Below are positions 33,977-42,602 of a stretch of DNA of 64,000 bases, piece by piece. The DNA is from an uncultured Bacteroidales bacterium (lineage in GTDB: Bacteria; Bacteroidota; Bacteroidia; Bacteroidales; Muribaculaceae). Made by a program: the position numbers and the translations under genes. The notes below the pieces were generated by a model. It saw only the letters and a program-made list of their open reading frames with translations. It was not told the DNA's origin and made no database searches. The first letter of the stretch is position 1; each line of letters opens with the position of its first letter. The DNA is taken from contig CAMWLW010000002.1 of NCBI GenBank assembly GCA_947175245.1, forward strand, positions 17,462-81,461, given 5' to 3'.

Positions 33977-33997
33977 CGAGCCGGACTAACCGGCTCG
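33977..33997 (+). terminator. Hairpin between rpmF and fabH
   Basis: CGAGCCGG (33977-33984) with CCGGCTCG (33990-33997), loop ACTAA. An 8-bp GC-rich stem 40 bp past rpmF but with no T tract, so it is either a weak terminator or an RNA-processing/stability element. The rest of 33998-34160 shows no gene. Confidence 0.45.
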
Positions 33998-34160
33998 GGA
34001 GCCTCGCCCGACAATTTAACAGGCTTGCATACTCCTCCCGTTCAAGGCTGCCCCGACACCACCGCGTTAACCGCGTGATAACGGAACAACAGCCCCCGGC
34101 GTGGAGATGTTTGCCATACATATATAGATTATTCACCCCCAAGACACTCAATAACTAACT

Positions 34161-35144
34161 ATGCTATATGCGCGTATTTCAGGCATAGCATCTTATCTGC
34201 CTGACGACATCCTCGACAACGAGATGCTTTCAAAGATGGTCGACACCAACGACGAGTGGATCACAACCCGTGTTGGTATCAAAGAGCGCCGCATCCTAAA
34301 GAAGGATGGCGCCGGCTCGTCATACCTCGGCATCCAGGCTGTCAACAAGCTCATCGAGTCGACCGGCGTCAACCCCGACGAGATCGAGCTCGTGATTTGT
34401 GCCACCTCCAACCCCGACTACCGTTTCCCCTCTACCGGCTCGGTAATTGTCGAGGGCTGTGGTCTTAAAAACGCATACGCATACGACATCCAGGCCGCCT
34501 GTGCCGGCTTCATTGTAGCGCTTGAGGACGCCGCCGCCTACATCCGTTCGGGCCTCCGCAAGAAAGTCGTTGTAGTGTGCGCCGAGAAGATGTCATCGAT
34601 GGTCAACTATCAGGATCGCGCCACCTGCCCCCTCTTCGGTGACGGTGCAGCCGCCGTTCTCGTCGAGCCCACCGAGGAGCCCGTCGGCGTTATCGACGGC
34701 GTGTTCCATGTCGACGGCTCGGGTCTCGAGCACCTGCTCATGCCTGCCGGCGGTTCGGTCAAGCCCACCACCCAGGAGACTCTCGACGCCGGCGAGCACT
34801 TCCTGTTCCAGGACGGCCGCCACGTCTACAAGAACGCCGTTACCGACATGTTCAACTCGTCGGTTGACATCATGAACCGCAACGGCCTCACAGTCGACAC
34901 CATCGACTACCTGATACCTCACCAGGCCAACCTGCGCATCATCGAGGCCGTGTCATCACGTGCCGGCATCCCCGAGGAGAAAGTTCTTGTCAACATCCAG
35001 CACACAGGCAACACCAGCGCCGCCTCAATTCCAATCTGTCTCGACGAGTTCAAAGACAAGCTCAAGAAAGGCGACAAACTGCTGCTCACCGCCTTTGGTG
35101 CAGGCTTCACATGGGGTGCAATGTACCTCATCTGGGACATGTAA
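34161..35144 (+). CDS. fabH: Beta-ketoacyl-ACP synthase III
   Basis: Starts fatty acid synthesis by condensing an acyl-CoA with malonyl-ACP. The 327-residue thiolase-fold enzyme has the catalytic Cys in QAACAGF, His in LIPHQANLRI and Asn in HTGNTSAASIP, plus the FGAGFTWG end. The primer preference (acetyl or branched) is not readable. It follows rpmF, and a terminator stands 41 bp after the stop, separating it from era. Confidence 0.95.
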   Translation: MLYARISGIASYLPDDILDNEMLSKMVDTNDEWITTRVGIKERRILKKDGAGSSYLGIQAVNKLIESTGVNPDEIELVICATSNPDYRFPSTGSVIVEGCGLKNAYAYDIQAACAGFIVALEDAAAYIRSGLRKKVVVVCAEKMSSMVNYQDRATCPLFGDGAAAVLVEPTEEPVGVIDGVFHVDGSGLEHLLMPAGGSVKPTTQETLDAGEHFLFQDGRHVYKNAVTDMFNSSVDIMNRNGLTVDTIDYLIPHQANLRIIEAVSSRAGIPEEKVLVNIQHTGNTSAASIPICLDEFKDKLKKGDKLLLTAFGAGFTWGAMYLIWDM

Positions 35145-35185
35145 TCACGCTCTCAACGTGACCATTACAAAAAAAGTTAACTTAA

Positions 35186-35211
35186 ATAGCATCTTTTAGG
35201 GTGCTATTTTT
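35186..35211 (+). terminator. Intrinsic terminator after fabH
   Basis: ATAGCATC (35186-35193) pairs with GGTGCTAT (35200-35207), including one G-T pair, with a 6-base loop and a following T run. It lies 41 bp downstream of fabH on the plus strand. Confidence 0.75.
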
Positions 35212-35270
35212 GTTTATATATATGAATAGTCAATCGTGACTGTTCATAACCCCCAAAATTCAAAGTATAT

Positions 35271-36161
35271 ATGGCAACAGAACATAAAGCCGGATTTGTC
35301 AACATCGTCGGAAACCCCAACGTGGGCAAATCAACCCTCATGAACGACCTCGTAGGCGAGCGCGTCAGCATCATAACCAACAAAGCCCAGACCACCCGTC
35401 ACCGCATCATGGGCATCGTCAACACCCCCGAGTATCAGATCGTATTCTCTGATACCCCCGGTGTTCTCGTGCCCAAATACAAGCTCCAGGAGAGCATGCT
35501 CGAATTTTCTGAAGGCGCCCTCACCGACGCCGACATTCTGCTCTACGTAACCGACGTGATCGAGGACCCCGTCAAGAATGCCGACTTCCTCGCCAAGGTA
35601 GCCAAGGAGACGGTGCCCGTGCTGCTCGTCATCAACAAAATAGACCTCGTCAAGAGCCAGCAGGAACTCGAGGATATCGTGGCACGCTGGAAAGAGATAC
35701 TGCCCAACGCCGAGGTGTTCCCCACCAGCGCCAAAGAGCACTTCAACGTCACTAACCTCATGAGCCGCATCGTCGAGCTGTTGCCTCCGTCGCCACCTTA
35801 CTTCGGCAAAGACGCTTTGACCGACAAGCCCGCCCGCTTCTTCGTCACCGAGATTATCCGCGAGAAGATACTGCTGAACTACGACAAGGAGATACCTTAC
35901 TCGGCCGAGGTCATCGTCGAGAAGTTTGAGGAGAGCGAGAAAGCCATCCACATCATGGCCGTCATCTATGTCGAGCGCGACTCTCAGAAGGGCATCATCA
36001 TAGGCCGTGGCGGCTCGATGCTCAAACGCGTCGGCACCGAGGCCCGCAAGGACATCGAGAAATTCTTTGACAAGAGCGTTTACCTCGAGCTCTTTGTCAA
36101 GGTCGAGCCCAACTGGCGCAACAGGGAGAATAAACTCAAGTCGTTTGGTTATATCGAGTAA
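35271..36161 (+). CDS. era: GTPase Era
   Basis: A 296-residue GTPase needed for 30S ribosome maturation. G1 is GNPNVGKST (about 15-23), G3 is DTPG and G4 is NKID. A C-terminal KH domain with GRGGSMLKRVG binds the 3' end of 16S rRNA. Normal length. It is followed 50 bp later by a second ribosome-assembly GTPase, der, and the two are likely co-transcribed. Confidence 0.96.
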   Translation: MATEHKAGFVNIVGNPNVGKSTLMNDLVGERVSIITNKAQTTRHRIMGIVNTPEYQIVFSDTPGVLVPKYKLQESMLEFSEGALTDADILLYVTDVIEDPVKNADFLAKVAKETVPVLLVINKIDLVKSQQELEDIVARWKEILPNAEVFPTSAKEHFNVTNLMSRIVELLPPSPPYFGKDALTDKPARFFVTEIIREKILLNYDKEIPYSAEVIVEKFEESEKAIHIMAVIYVERDSQKGIIIGRGGSMLKRVGTEARKDIEKFFDKSVYLELFVKVEPNWRNRENKLKSFGYIE

Positions 36162-36211
36162 TATTCATAACTTCGCGTTATAACTGAAATTTAAGATATT
36201 CATATAATAAT

Positions 36212-37528
36212 ATGGGACAGCTTGTAGCAATTGTAGGACGACCCAACGTGGGCAAGTCGACACTATTCAACCGACTTACCCAGACCCGCACGGCCATCGT
36301 TGACCCCACAGCCGGCACCACCCGCGACCGCCAGTATGGCAAGGTTGACTGGAACGGCAAGGAGTTCTCGATCGTCGACACCGGCGGCTGGGTTGTCAAC
36401 AGTGAAGATATATTTGAAGGAGAAATCAACAAACAGGTCGCACTCGCCATCGAACAGGCCGATGAGATACTTTTTGTGGTCGACGCCATGAACGGCGTCA
36501 CCGACCTCGACGACCACGTGGCCGAGATACTGCGCAAGTCGCGCAAACCCGTGCTGCTCGTGGCCAACAAAGTCGACTCAAACGAGTGGCTCTATAACGT
36601 GCCCGAGTTCTATTCGCTCGGTCTCGGCGAGCCTTATCCCATCTCGGCCGTCAGCGGCTTCGGCACCGGCGACCTTCTCGACGCCGTCGTGGCCAAGCTA
36701 CCCGAGAAGACCGACGATGACGAGTCGCTCGACGACATACCCCGATTTGCCATCGTGGGCCGACCCAACGCCGGTAAATCGTCGCTCATCAACGCCTTCA
36801 TCGGCGAGGAGCGCCACATAGTCACCGACATCGCCGGCACCACCCGCGACAGCATCTATACGCGTTACAACAAGTTCGGCTTCGACTTCTACCTCGTCGA
36901 CACCGCCGGCATACGCAAGAAGAACAAAGTCAACGAGGACATCGAGTATTACTCGGTCATCCGCTCGATACGCGCCATCGAGGCCAGCGACGTCTGCATC
37001 CTCATGATCGACGGCACCCGCGGCATCGAGGCCCAGGACACCAGCATCTTCTCGCTCATACAGCGCAACAAGAAGGGCCTTGTCGTCTGCGTCAACAAGT
37101 GGGATCTTGTCGAGGACAAGTCAGTGGCCGCCATTCGTCACTATGAGGCCGCCATACGCGAGCGCTTCGCCCCCTTCACCGACTTCCCCATCCTGTTCAC
37201 CTCGGCCCTCACCAAGCAGCGCATCTTCAAGGTGCTCGAGACCGCAGTCAAAGTCTACGAGAACCGCCACCGCGAGGTGCCCACCCACCAGCTCAACACC
37301 GTCATGCAGGAAGTCATCGCAGCCTATCCGCCACCTGCCAACAAAGGCAAGTACGTCAAGATCAAGTACGTTACAATGCTCAAAGGCTCGCCTATACCCA
37401 CATTCATCTTCTTTTGTAACCTGCCCCAGTGGGTCAAAGAACCCTACCGCCGCTACCTCGAGAACAAGATACGTGAGAACTGGAATTTCCACGGCACCCC
37501 CATCAACGTCTACATGCGCGAAAAGTAA
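36212..37528 (+). CDS. der: GTPase Der (EngA)
   Basis: A 438-residue protein with two tandem G domains, GRPNVGKST (about 8-16) and GRPNAGKSS (about 180-188), each with DTAG/DTGG and NK(x)D motifs. A C-terminal KH-like domain ends INVYMREK. It works in assembly of the 50S subunit. The double GTPase layout is unique to Der. A GC-rich hairpin follows 24 bp after the stop. Confidence 0.97.
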   Translation: MGQLVAIVGRPNVGKSTLFNRLTQTRTAIVDPTAGTTRDRQYGKVDWNGKEFSIVDTGGWVVNSEDIFEGEINKQVALAIEQADEILFVVDAMNGVTDLDDHVAEILRKSRKPVLLVANKVDSNEWLYNVPEFYSLGLGEPYPISAVSGFGTGDLLDAVVAKLPEKTDDDESLDDIPRFAIVGRPNAGKSSLINAFIGEERHIVTDIAGTTRDSIYTRYNKFGFDFYLVDTAGIRKKNKVNEDIEYYSVIRSIRAIEASDVCILMIDGTRGIEAQDTSIFSLIQRNKKGLVVCVNKWDLVEDKSVAAIRHYEAAIRERFAPFTDFPILFTSALTKQRIFKVLETAVKVYENRHREVPTHQLNTVMQEVIAAYPPPANKGKYVKIKYVTMLKGSPIPTFIFFCNLPQWVKEPYRRYLENKIRENWNFHGTPINVYMREK

Positions 37529-37552
37529 CCGCCGATCGCGCCCAAACATAAC

Positions 37553-37589
37553 AGCCCCGCCTGCGTGGTTCTCACCACCCGGCGGGGCT
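37553..37589 (+). terminator. Hairpin terminator after der
   Basis: AGCCCCGCC (37553-37561) pairs with GGCGGGGCT (37581-37589), with an inner GTGGT/ACCAC helix. The T tract is poor, but stem strength and position fit a terminator. Confidence 0.65.
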
Positions 37590-37620
37590 GCTGCATATAA
37601 TGATGTTGTTGAGATGTAAT

Positions 37621-37807
37621 GTATTGATACTCAGTAGGGATGCGATTAATCGCGTCCGCCGCCGATAGGCCGATTGCCACTGAGTGCCGGAGGCACGTGA
37701 TTGCGGTTAACCCCTGGTGGAGAGACCCGTAGGGACTCGGAACCTGGGGCAGCGACATCCACCCAATCCCGTGAGCCTCGAAGAGGCGATGTCGTGAGTA
37801 TCAATAC
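37621..37807. mobile_element. MITE-like element with 13-bp terminal inverted repeats
   Basis: GTATTGATACTCA at 37621-37633 is exactly the inverse complement of TGAGTATCAATAC at 37795-37807. The 187-bp interior has no real gene. It contains GATGCGATTAATCGCGTC, a palindrome, and GCCTCgaaGAGGC near the right end. No target-site duplication is clear. It resembles a non-autonomous element or the REP-like intergenic units common in gut Bacteroidales (recollection, not verified). Confidence 0.65.
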
Positions 37808-37831
37808 TATTCGTTTTGACATGTTCGCAGC

Positions 37832-37851
37832 GGGCGTGAAAAATCACGCCC
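37832..37851. repeat. Palindrome GGGCGTGA/TCACGCCC
   Basis: A perfect 8-bp inverted repeat with a 4-base AAAA loop, between the MITE-like element and the second copy of its left end. It may belong to the same compound repeat. Confidence 0.7.
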
Positions 37852-37863
37852 CTACATATAATA

Positions 37864-37903
37864 TATTGATATTCAGTAAGGATGCGATTAATCGCGTCCG
37901 CCG
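37864..37903. repeat. 40-bp second copy of the element's left end
   Basis: Matches 37622-37661 at an offset of 242 bp with two mismatches by eye, including TATTGATAnTCAGTA and the palindrome GCGATTAATCGC. It stops where the tag pseudogene tail begins, as a partial unit. Confidence 0.88.
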
Positions 37904-37944
37904 GGAAGTTGGTTTTGATAGTTAACCCAAATAAGGGAAAAAGG

Positions 37945-38189
37945 TTATTTGCCCCTCTTGCAATGACAACCGTTCACGTGGTCGTCGATGAAGCCGGCGG
38001 CTTGCAGAAAGGCGTAGCAGATTGTGGTGCCGAAAAATTTGAATCCGCGGCGTTTCATGTCTTTGCTTATGGCGTCAGAAATTCAAACAGTGTCTTGTCA
38101 TCGGTTACCGGGCGACCCCATTCCTCGTCGTGATACTTCACATACAGCGGGTCGTCGCCACACCATCGGCATCGCTTTGTTTCCATCAT
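37945..38189 (-). pseudogene. tag: DNA-3-methyladenine glycosylase I, internally deleted
   Basis: Read on the minus strand from ATG 38189, the first 37 residues or so match the Tag N-terminus: CRWCGDDPLYVKYHDEEWG, then DDKTLFEFL. The frame then stops at TAA. Directly after it, in another frame, the Tag C-terminus is intact: KDMKRRGFKFFGTTICYAF, then a DDHVNGCHC-type ending with the zinc ligands. About 100 central residues, including the catalytic part, are missing, so the gene is dead. The functional enzyme removes 3-methyladenine from DNA. Repeats lie directly beyond its 3' end. Confidence 0.9.
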
Positions 38190-38320
38190 TTCAGTTGTTT
38201 ATGTTTAATGATGGTGTAAAGTTACGACAAAAAGTTGAAAAATATGGTGTATTAATTTTGTAACCGATACAGTTTTTACTACTTTTGTGGCCATGCGGAG
38301 GAGTCCGCGACATATAATTT

Positions 38321-38588
38321 TTATAAGCGTTTCTTGCTTAATCCTTTAAAGAAAAATCGCCAATTTTTTAACGGAAGGATTAGAGCTACCTGGAATCGCT
38401 CATGCTTGTATATTCCAGCCCGTGCTATGCCCGGGCGTGTAATGATATAGGCGTAGCGTGGGGGTGGTCTGTTTATTTCCGTTAGGGCGTTTGGCGATGC
38501 CTTCTTTAAGATAAGCAGAACATTGTCCTGCGCTTTATTTTTTATAATTGCTCGTGACGGGGACATATTCGGGCATAAAACTCTACAC
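38321..38588. repeat. Intergenic element with several inverted repeats, probably dispersed
   Basis: A non-coding stretch with stacked inverted repeats: TAATCCTT/AAGGATTA, TGGAAT/ATTCCA and GCCCG/CGGGC. It also holds the 20-base core GGGCGTTTGGCGATGCCTTC (38485-38504), also present at 16229-16248. A 95-codon minus-strand frame spans it, but I take it as spurious; such frames (with PPPRYAYII and RFQVALILPLKNW) recall multi-copy intergenic repeats in Bacteroidales, from memory. It could equally be a structured RNA. Confidence 0.5.
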
Positions 38589-38593
38589 ATTAT

Positions 38594-39271
38594 ATGAGAT
38601 TGAGACATCTTTTTGTGTTTGTGATGGTTGTCTTTGCCTGCTACGCGATGTCAGCAAAAAAAGTAACCGTTCATGTTGTTCCCGAAAACGCCAAAATCAT
38701 TGTCGATGGGGCCGAAGTAGGCAGTGGCTCATACACACTGAAGTTTGAGCGTGGCGTTGATTTCTATCTGATTAAGCTCGAGGCTCCGGGCTACATTTCG
38801 CGTAACGTTAAGTTACTCAAAACCAATCCTAAAAATACCGTGTTGTACACTCTCGAAGAGGATGAGGCTATGGCAAATTCTTCGGGCGGTGATGATGGTG
38901 CCGGCGCCGAGGCAAACAAATGGTTTGACGTGACGTGCCGCAAGGGCCTGTCGGAAGATGTTATCTGGAAACGTCTTATTTCGGTGGCTATAAACTATTT
39001 TGATAACATCCAGGTGCGCGACAAGGCTGCCGGTTGGATAAAAACCGAGTGGAAGCCTACAATTTTTAAGAATCAGGTTGTACGCACCCAGATGGAAGTG
39101 CGCATGTCGTTCACCGATGAAGATGTGGTGTCTTATCGTGTCAGAATTGCGACCGAGATTAAAGACAAGAACTGTCGCGGCAACCAGTGCTACCACCGTT
39201 ATGACAGGGTGCTGAACAAGTTTGCGCCGCTTATTCAGGAATTGCAGACAACCGTCGGCGGCGGTGAATAA
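38594..39271 (+). CDS. Exported PEGA-like domain protein
   Basis: A 225-residue protein with a signal peptide (1 to about 20, ending AMSA). The first 60 mature residues look like a PEGA domain (VHVVPENAKIIVDGAEVGSG, then a KLEAPGY end), a small beta fold found in surface proteins. The C-terminal 130 residues are a conserved-looking alpha/beta region with no recognised family. It is followed 25 bp later by another exported protein, and the two are likely an operon. Confidence 0.65.
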   Translation: MRLRHLFVFVMVVFACYAMSAKKVTVHVVPENAKIIVDGAEVGSGSYTLKFERGVDFYLIKLEAPGYISRNVKLLKTNPKNTVLYTLEEDEAMANSSGGDDGAGAEANKWFDVTCRKGLSEDVIWKRLISVAINYFDNIQVRDKAAGWIKTEWKPTIFKNQVVRTQMEVRMSFTDEDVVSYRVRIATEIKDKNCRGNQCYHRYDRVLNKFAPLIQELQTTVGGGE

Positions 39272-39296
39272 TCCATTTTAAACCAATATCAGAATC

Positions 39297-39974
39297 ATGA
39301 AATTATATAAGTTTTTATTGCTGAGCTGGCTGATGCTGGCTCCGGGCATCATTAATGCTCAGTCATCGTTGCTGTCAGGTAAAGTTGATACTCAAGATGA
39401 CATGAATATGACTCAGTCATTTGACAGTTCACTATACGAGTATTATCCCGTTACTGATGACAATATGTTGTGGGCCGACGACAAGACGAAGTACACAAAG
39501 GTACAGCTTAAGAAAAAGCATCTTGAGCTCCAGTGTAAAGAGCAGGGAATGTTTGTAAGTGCTGTTTCAAAAGTGCCGGTTGACTTCAAGGCTAATATTG
39601 TAGTTAACGGAATATTTGCACCTTGGGTAATAAACGATAAACATAAATTTGGTTTTATTTTTAATGCAAGGAATGAATTAAATTTCCACGCGATTGTTTT
39701 TGGTAATAAATATGCTTACTACATTACTGCTGAAAAAGGGCAGATATCAGTCGAAGAACGCGCACTGTATAAGATATCGAAGAATAAGGCATGGAATGTA
39801 GCTTTCGTCAAGGAGGGCAGCAAATGTACCGTGATGCTTGACGGCATGGAAATTATGGAACTGAACAACCTTGAGCTTGACGGCAACAAGGTGGGATTTT
39901 ACACCGATAATAAATCAGTATTGTATGCCTATGGGGTGGGGTATTTCCAGCAGCCCGAGGAAGAAGAAAACTAA
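39297..39974 (+). CDS. Exported hypothetical protein, possibly concanavalin-like fold
   Basis: A 225-residue protein with a signal peptide (about 1-21, ending INA). The mature chain has many short beta strands, with a closing pattern LDGMEIMELNNLELDGNKVG, then FYTDNKSVLYAYGVGYF. This is reminiscent of jelly-roll/LamG-like domains where a small ligand-binding sandwich ends with such a strand pair; this is a weak inference. No catalytic motif. A strong terminator follows 31 bp after the stop. Confidence 0.55.
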   Translation: MKLYKFLLLSWLMLAPGIINAQSSLLSGKVDTQDDMNMTQSFDSSLYEYYPVTDDNMLWADDKTKYTKVQLKKKHLELQCKEQGMFVSAVSKVPVDFKANIVVNGIFAPWVINDKHKFGFIFNARNELNFHAIVFGNKYAYYITAEKGQISVEERALYKISKNKAWNVAFVKEGSKCTVMLDGMEIMELNNLELDGNKVGFYTDNKSVLYAYGVGYFQQPEEEEN

Positions 39975-40005
39975 CAATAGAGATTCGTCTCTAATCATAT
40001 AGATG

Positions 40006-40039
40006 TAGTGGGGGTGCGCGGCATCCCCACTATTGTTTT
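40006..40039 (+). terminator. Terminator shared by convergent genes
   Basis: TAGTGGGGGTGC (40006-40017) pairs with GCATCCCCACTA (40021-40032), a 12-bp stem with a 3-base loop followed by TTGTTTT. It ends the plus-strand exported protein gene, and its right arm carries the stop codon of the convergent minus-strand gene. Confidence 0.85.
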
Positions 40040-40542
40040 GGGGTGGGCTCGGCGTACAGGTTGGCGAGGGCGTGAGGGGCATCGCCCTGGGCAAAAGCCG
40101 AGTAGGGGATAATGAGCATTGGGAGCGGCGATTGGCGCGTATAGTCGAGCTCAAGGTGGTCGCCTTTTTCGATGACAGTTCGGAGGTTGTTGTTGGTCAG
40201 GTAGATGTCGGCGTGGAGCGGATGCTCGTCGCCGTCGACTGCCTCAAAAGTCACTGTGACGCCGTGGCTGTCGATGGTGACGCGGTGGGGGCGTGACAGC
40301 GCCGCTGTCTCGGGCTTGAGCAGATAGCTGTAGTATGCAACCATCACGGCCGGAGGTACGAGCATCAGTAGCCAGATGAACGCGGCGAACAGGTAGGCCG
40401 CATCGTGAAATGCAGCCAACGCAAATGCCACGGCCGGCAATACCGCTACCCACCACAGCCGCTCGGCGAGCCTTGACATGGCGGCGCGGGCGTATGTGGC
40501 AGGTGACACGGTGATGACGTCGGTGGTGACGGCGTGGCTCAT
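40030..40542 (-). CDS. Hypothetical membrane protein
   Basis: A 170-residue protein with two close membrane helices (about 30-48 and 52-72) and a C-terminal domain of about 90 residues made of beta strands. Similar small proteins in Bacteroidetes resemble YcxB-like domains, but I cannot assign a family. It is the last gene of the minus-strand run and sits 6 bp from the nucleoside phosphorylase gene. Confidence 0.6.
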   Translation of the reverse strand: MSHAVTTDVITVSPATYARAAMSRLAERLWWVAVLPAVAFALAAFHDAAYLFAAFIWLLMLVPPAVMVAYYSYLLKPETAALSRPHRVTIDSHGVTVTFEAVDGDEHPLHADIYLTNNNLRTVIEKGDHLELDYTRQSPLPMLIIPYSAFAQGDAPHALANLYAEPTPKQ

Positions 40543-40548
40543 TATTTA

Positions 40549-41424
40549 TCAGATACGGTCAAGGACGGTACCGATCAGGTCGGTGACAGCGGTCTTGTAG
40601 TTGGGGTTGGCCTCGGTGTTCATGCGGTTGGCGATGATGGTGCAGACGGTCATGGCGCGGTGGCCCATCAGTCGGCCAAGACCCTGAAGCGGTGCGCTCT
40701 CCATCTCATAGTTGGTGATGCGGCGGCCGTTGTGCTCAAACTCTTCGATAGTGCGGTTGAGCGTGGGCGAGGCGAGGGGCAGGCGCAACTGTCGGCCCTG
40801 AGGCCCGTAGAAACCGACGGCCGAGATTGTGTTGCCGCGCACCATGTCGTCGCGGCCTATGCGCTCCACGAGGTCGGCGTCGGCATTGACAACGTATGGG
40901 TTGGCCCACAGTGGGTTCCATGCTGTTTTCTCGATGAAGGCCTTCTCGAAGTCGAGGTCGGCGACCTCGTTGCGGCCGGCGTAGTAGTTGAGCACGCCGT
41001 CAAATCCGATAGCCTTCTCGGCGATGACCGGGGTGCCGAGTTTCAGCTCGGGCTGCAGGGCGCCCGATGTGCCGATGCGCACGAGTGTGAGCTGCCGGTG
41101 CTCGGGATTGATCTCGCGGGTCTCGAAGTTGATGTTGGCGAGGGCGTCGAGCTCGTTGATGACTATGTCGATGTTGTCGGGGCCTATGCCGTGGCTAAGA
41201 CACATGATAGGCTTGCCCTGATAGGTGCCGCCGATGGTGTGAAACTCGCGCGATGACACCTCGAAGTCGCGGGTGTCGAAGAACGATGCCACGATGTCGA
41301 CGCGCGCGGGGTCGCCGACGAGGATGACGCGGTCGGTGAGCATCTCGGGGCGCAGGTGGAGGTGGAACACCGAGCCGTCGGAGTTGATGATGAGTTCTGA
41401 CGAGGGGATAATACGTTTTTCCAT
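40549..41424 (-). CDS. Nucleoside phosphorylase (uridine phosphorylase-like)
   Basis: A 291-residue PNP/UDP-family enzyme that splits a nucleoside with phosphate for salvage. The family motifs VGDPARVD near residue 36, GTSGALQPELKLGT, and YEMESAPLQGLGRLM (sugar-binding Met-Glu) are present. The extended length and sequence fit the uridine phosphorylase-like group of Bacteroidetes; purine activity cannot be excluded. Downstream of dprA in the same direction with a 29-bp gap. Confidence 0.87.
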   Translation of the reverse strand: MEKRIIPSSELIINSDGSVFHLHLRPEMLTDRVILVGDPARVDIVASFFDTRDFEVSSREFHTIGGTYQGKPIMCLSHGIGPDNIDIVINELDALANINFETREINPEHRQLTLVRIGTSGALQPELKLGTPVIAEKAIGFDGVLNYYAGRNEVADLDFEKAFIEKTAWNPLWANPYVVNADADLVERIGRDDMVRGNTISAVGFYGPQGRQLRLPLASPTLNRTIEEFEHNGRRITNYEMESAPLQGLGRLMGHRAMTVCTIIANRMNTEANPNYKTAVTDLIGTVLDRI

Positions 41425-41453
41425 GATAATTCTTATACTGAAATTTTCGGTTA

Positions 41454-42602
41454 CTATGTTAACAACGACGCGGGGTCGATGGTTTGAATTACTTCATAGC
41501 GGTTGCCGGGCTGCAGGGTCACAATGTTTTTCATTTCGAGGCCTATCATCACGGTCATGATGCGCGCGGCCGACATGCCGCTTGCCGTTGCGAGCATGTC
41601 GTTGTCACAGCCGGGTGTGGTCATGATGTGGTGGAGCAGCGTGCGCTCGTCGGGCGTCAGGTCGGGTAGGGCGGTTGTTTTGTCGGTGGCCGGCTGTGTG
41701 TTTTTGCGAGGCCATCTCATCAGCTCGATCAGGTCGTCGGCCGATGTTATTGCCGTAGCCTGGCCTGTGGCTATGAGGCGGTTGCAGCCGGCGCTATACA
41801 CGTCGGTCACCCGGCCCGGTACTGCCGCGACACGCGAACCACATTTTGCCGCCAGTCGAGCAGTGGCGAGAGCGCCACCCTGTTCGCCCGATTCCACCAC
41901 AACGAGCGCATCGCTCAGTGCGGCAATCAAGCGGTTGCGGGCCAGGAAGTTGTAGCCGTTGACGTTGGCCTCGTGGTCGTAGTCTGACAGCAGCATGCCG
42001 CCCTGACGCACCATGCGGCCGGCTACATCGCGGTGTACGGCCGGGTAGATGCGGTTCAGTCCGTGGCCGAGCACGCCGACAGTCGGGATGCCGGCCGCGA
42101 GCGATGAGCGGTGGGCGGCCACGTCGATGCCGTAGGCCAGACCGCTCACGGTGACGATGTTGTCCACATGGGCGGCGAGGTCGTTGACGAGTTGCTCTGT
42201 TACGGCGTTGCCGTAGGTGGTGGCGTGGCGCGTGCCCACGATGCCCACTGTCAGCGACGCGTTCAGGTCAACATCGCCGAGCGTGTATATCATCACCGGT
42301 GGCCTGGAGGCGTTGAGAAGTCGGTGTGGAAAATCTGCGTCACGGTACCATACAGGTTTGATTGATGTGGTGTTGAGAAATTTCACTTCGCTGCGCGCCC
42401 GCTCGGTGGCTTGATAGCGTTTCTGAATAGGCACAATCGATTTCGGCACATCACCGATGGCTTTCAGCTCGGCCTCTGACGCCGACATCACTGCCTCGGG
42501 CGTGCCGAGAGCTTCCAGCAGCCTGTCGGCCACGGTTGTGTCCATGCCCGAGAGCATCGACATGGCGATGCGTGCGGTGAGTGTGTCGACGTCGGTGTTC
42601 AT
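41454..42602 (-). CDS. dprA: DNA processing protein DprA
   Basis: A 382-residue protein that loads RecA on incoming single-stranded DNA during transformation. A SAM-like helical N-terminus is followed by the Rossmann-type core with GIVGTRHATTYG, SGLAYGIDVAAHR, LGHGLNRIYP and NGYNFLARNRLIAALS. A C-terminal winged helix (DLTPDERTLLHHIM) completes the usual three-part layout. Its ATG overlaps the stop codon of the thioesterase gene by 4 bp. Confidence 0.94.
   Translation of the reverse strand: MNTDVDTLTARIAMSMLSGMDTTVADRLLEALGTPEAVMSASEAELKAIGDVPKSIVPIQKRYQATERARSEVKFLNTTSIKPVWYRDADFPHRLLNASRPPVMIYTLGDVDLNASLTVGIVGTRHATTYGNAVTEQLVNDLAAHVDNIVTVSGLAYGIDVAAHRSSLAAGIPTVGVLGHGLNRIYPAVHRDVAGRMVRQGGMLLSDYDHEANVNGYNFLARNRLIAALSDALVVVESGEQGGALATARLAAKCGSRVAAVPGRVTDVYSAGCNRLIATGQATAITSADDLIELMRWPRKNTQPATDKTTALPDLTPDERTLLHHIMTTPGCDNDMLATASGMSAARIMTVMIGLEMKNIVTLQPGNRYEVIQTIDPASLLT

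Noticed and set aside
33998..34160. Possible tRNA between rpmF and fabH
   Set aside because: Some GC-rich arms, but no T-loop, anticodon arm or acceptor stem of the right size.
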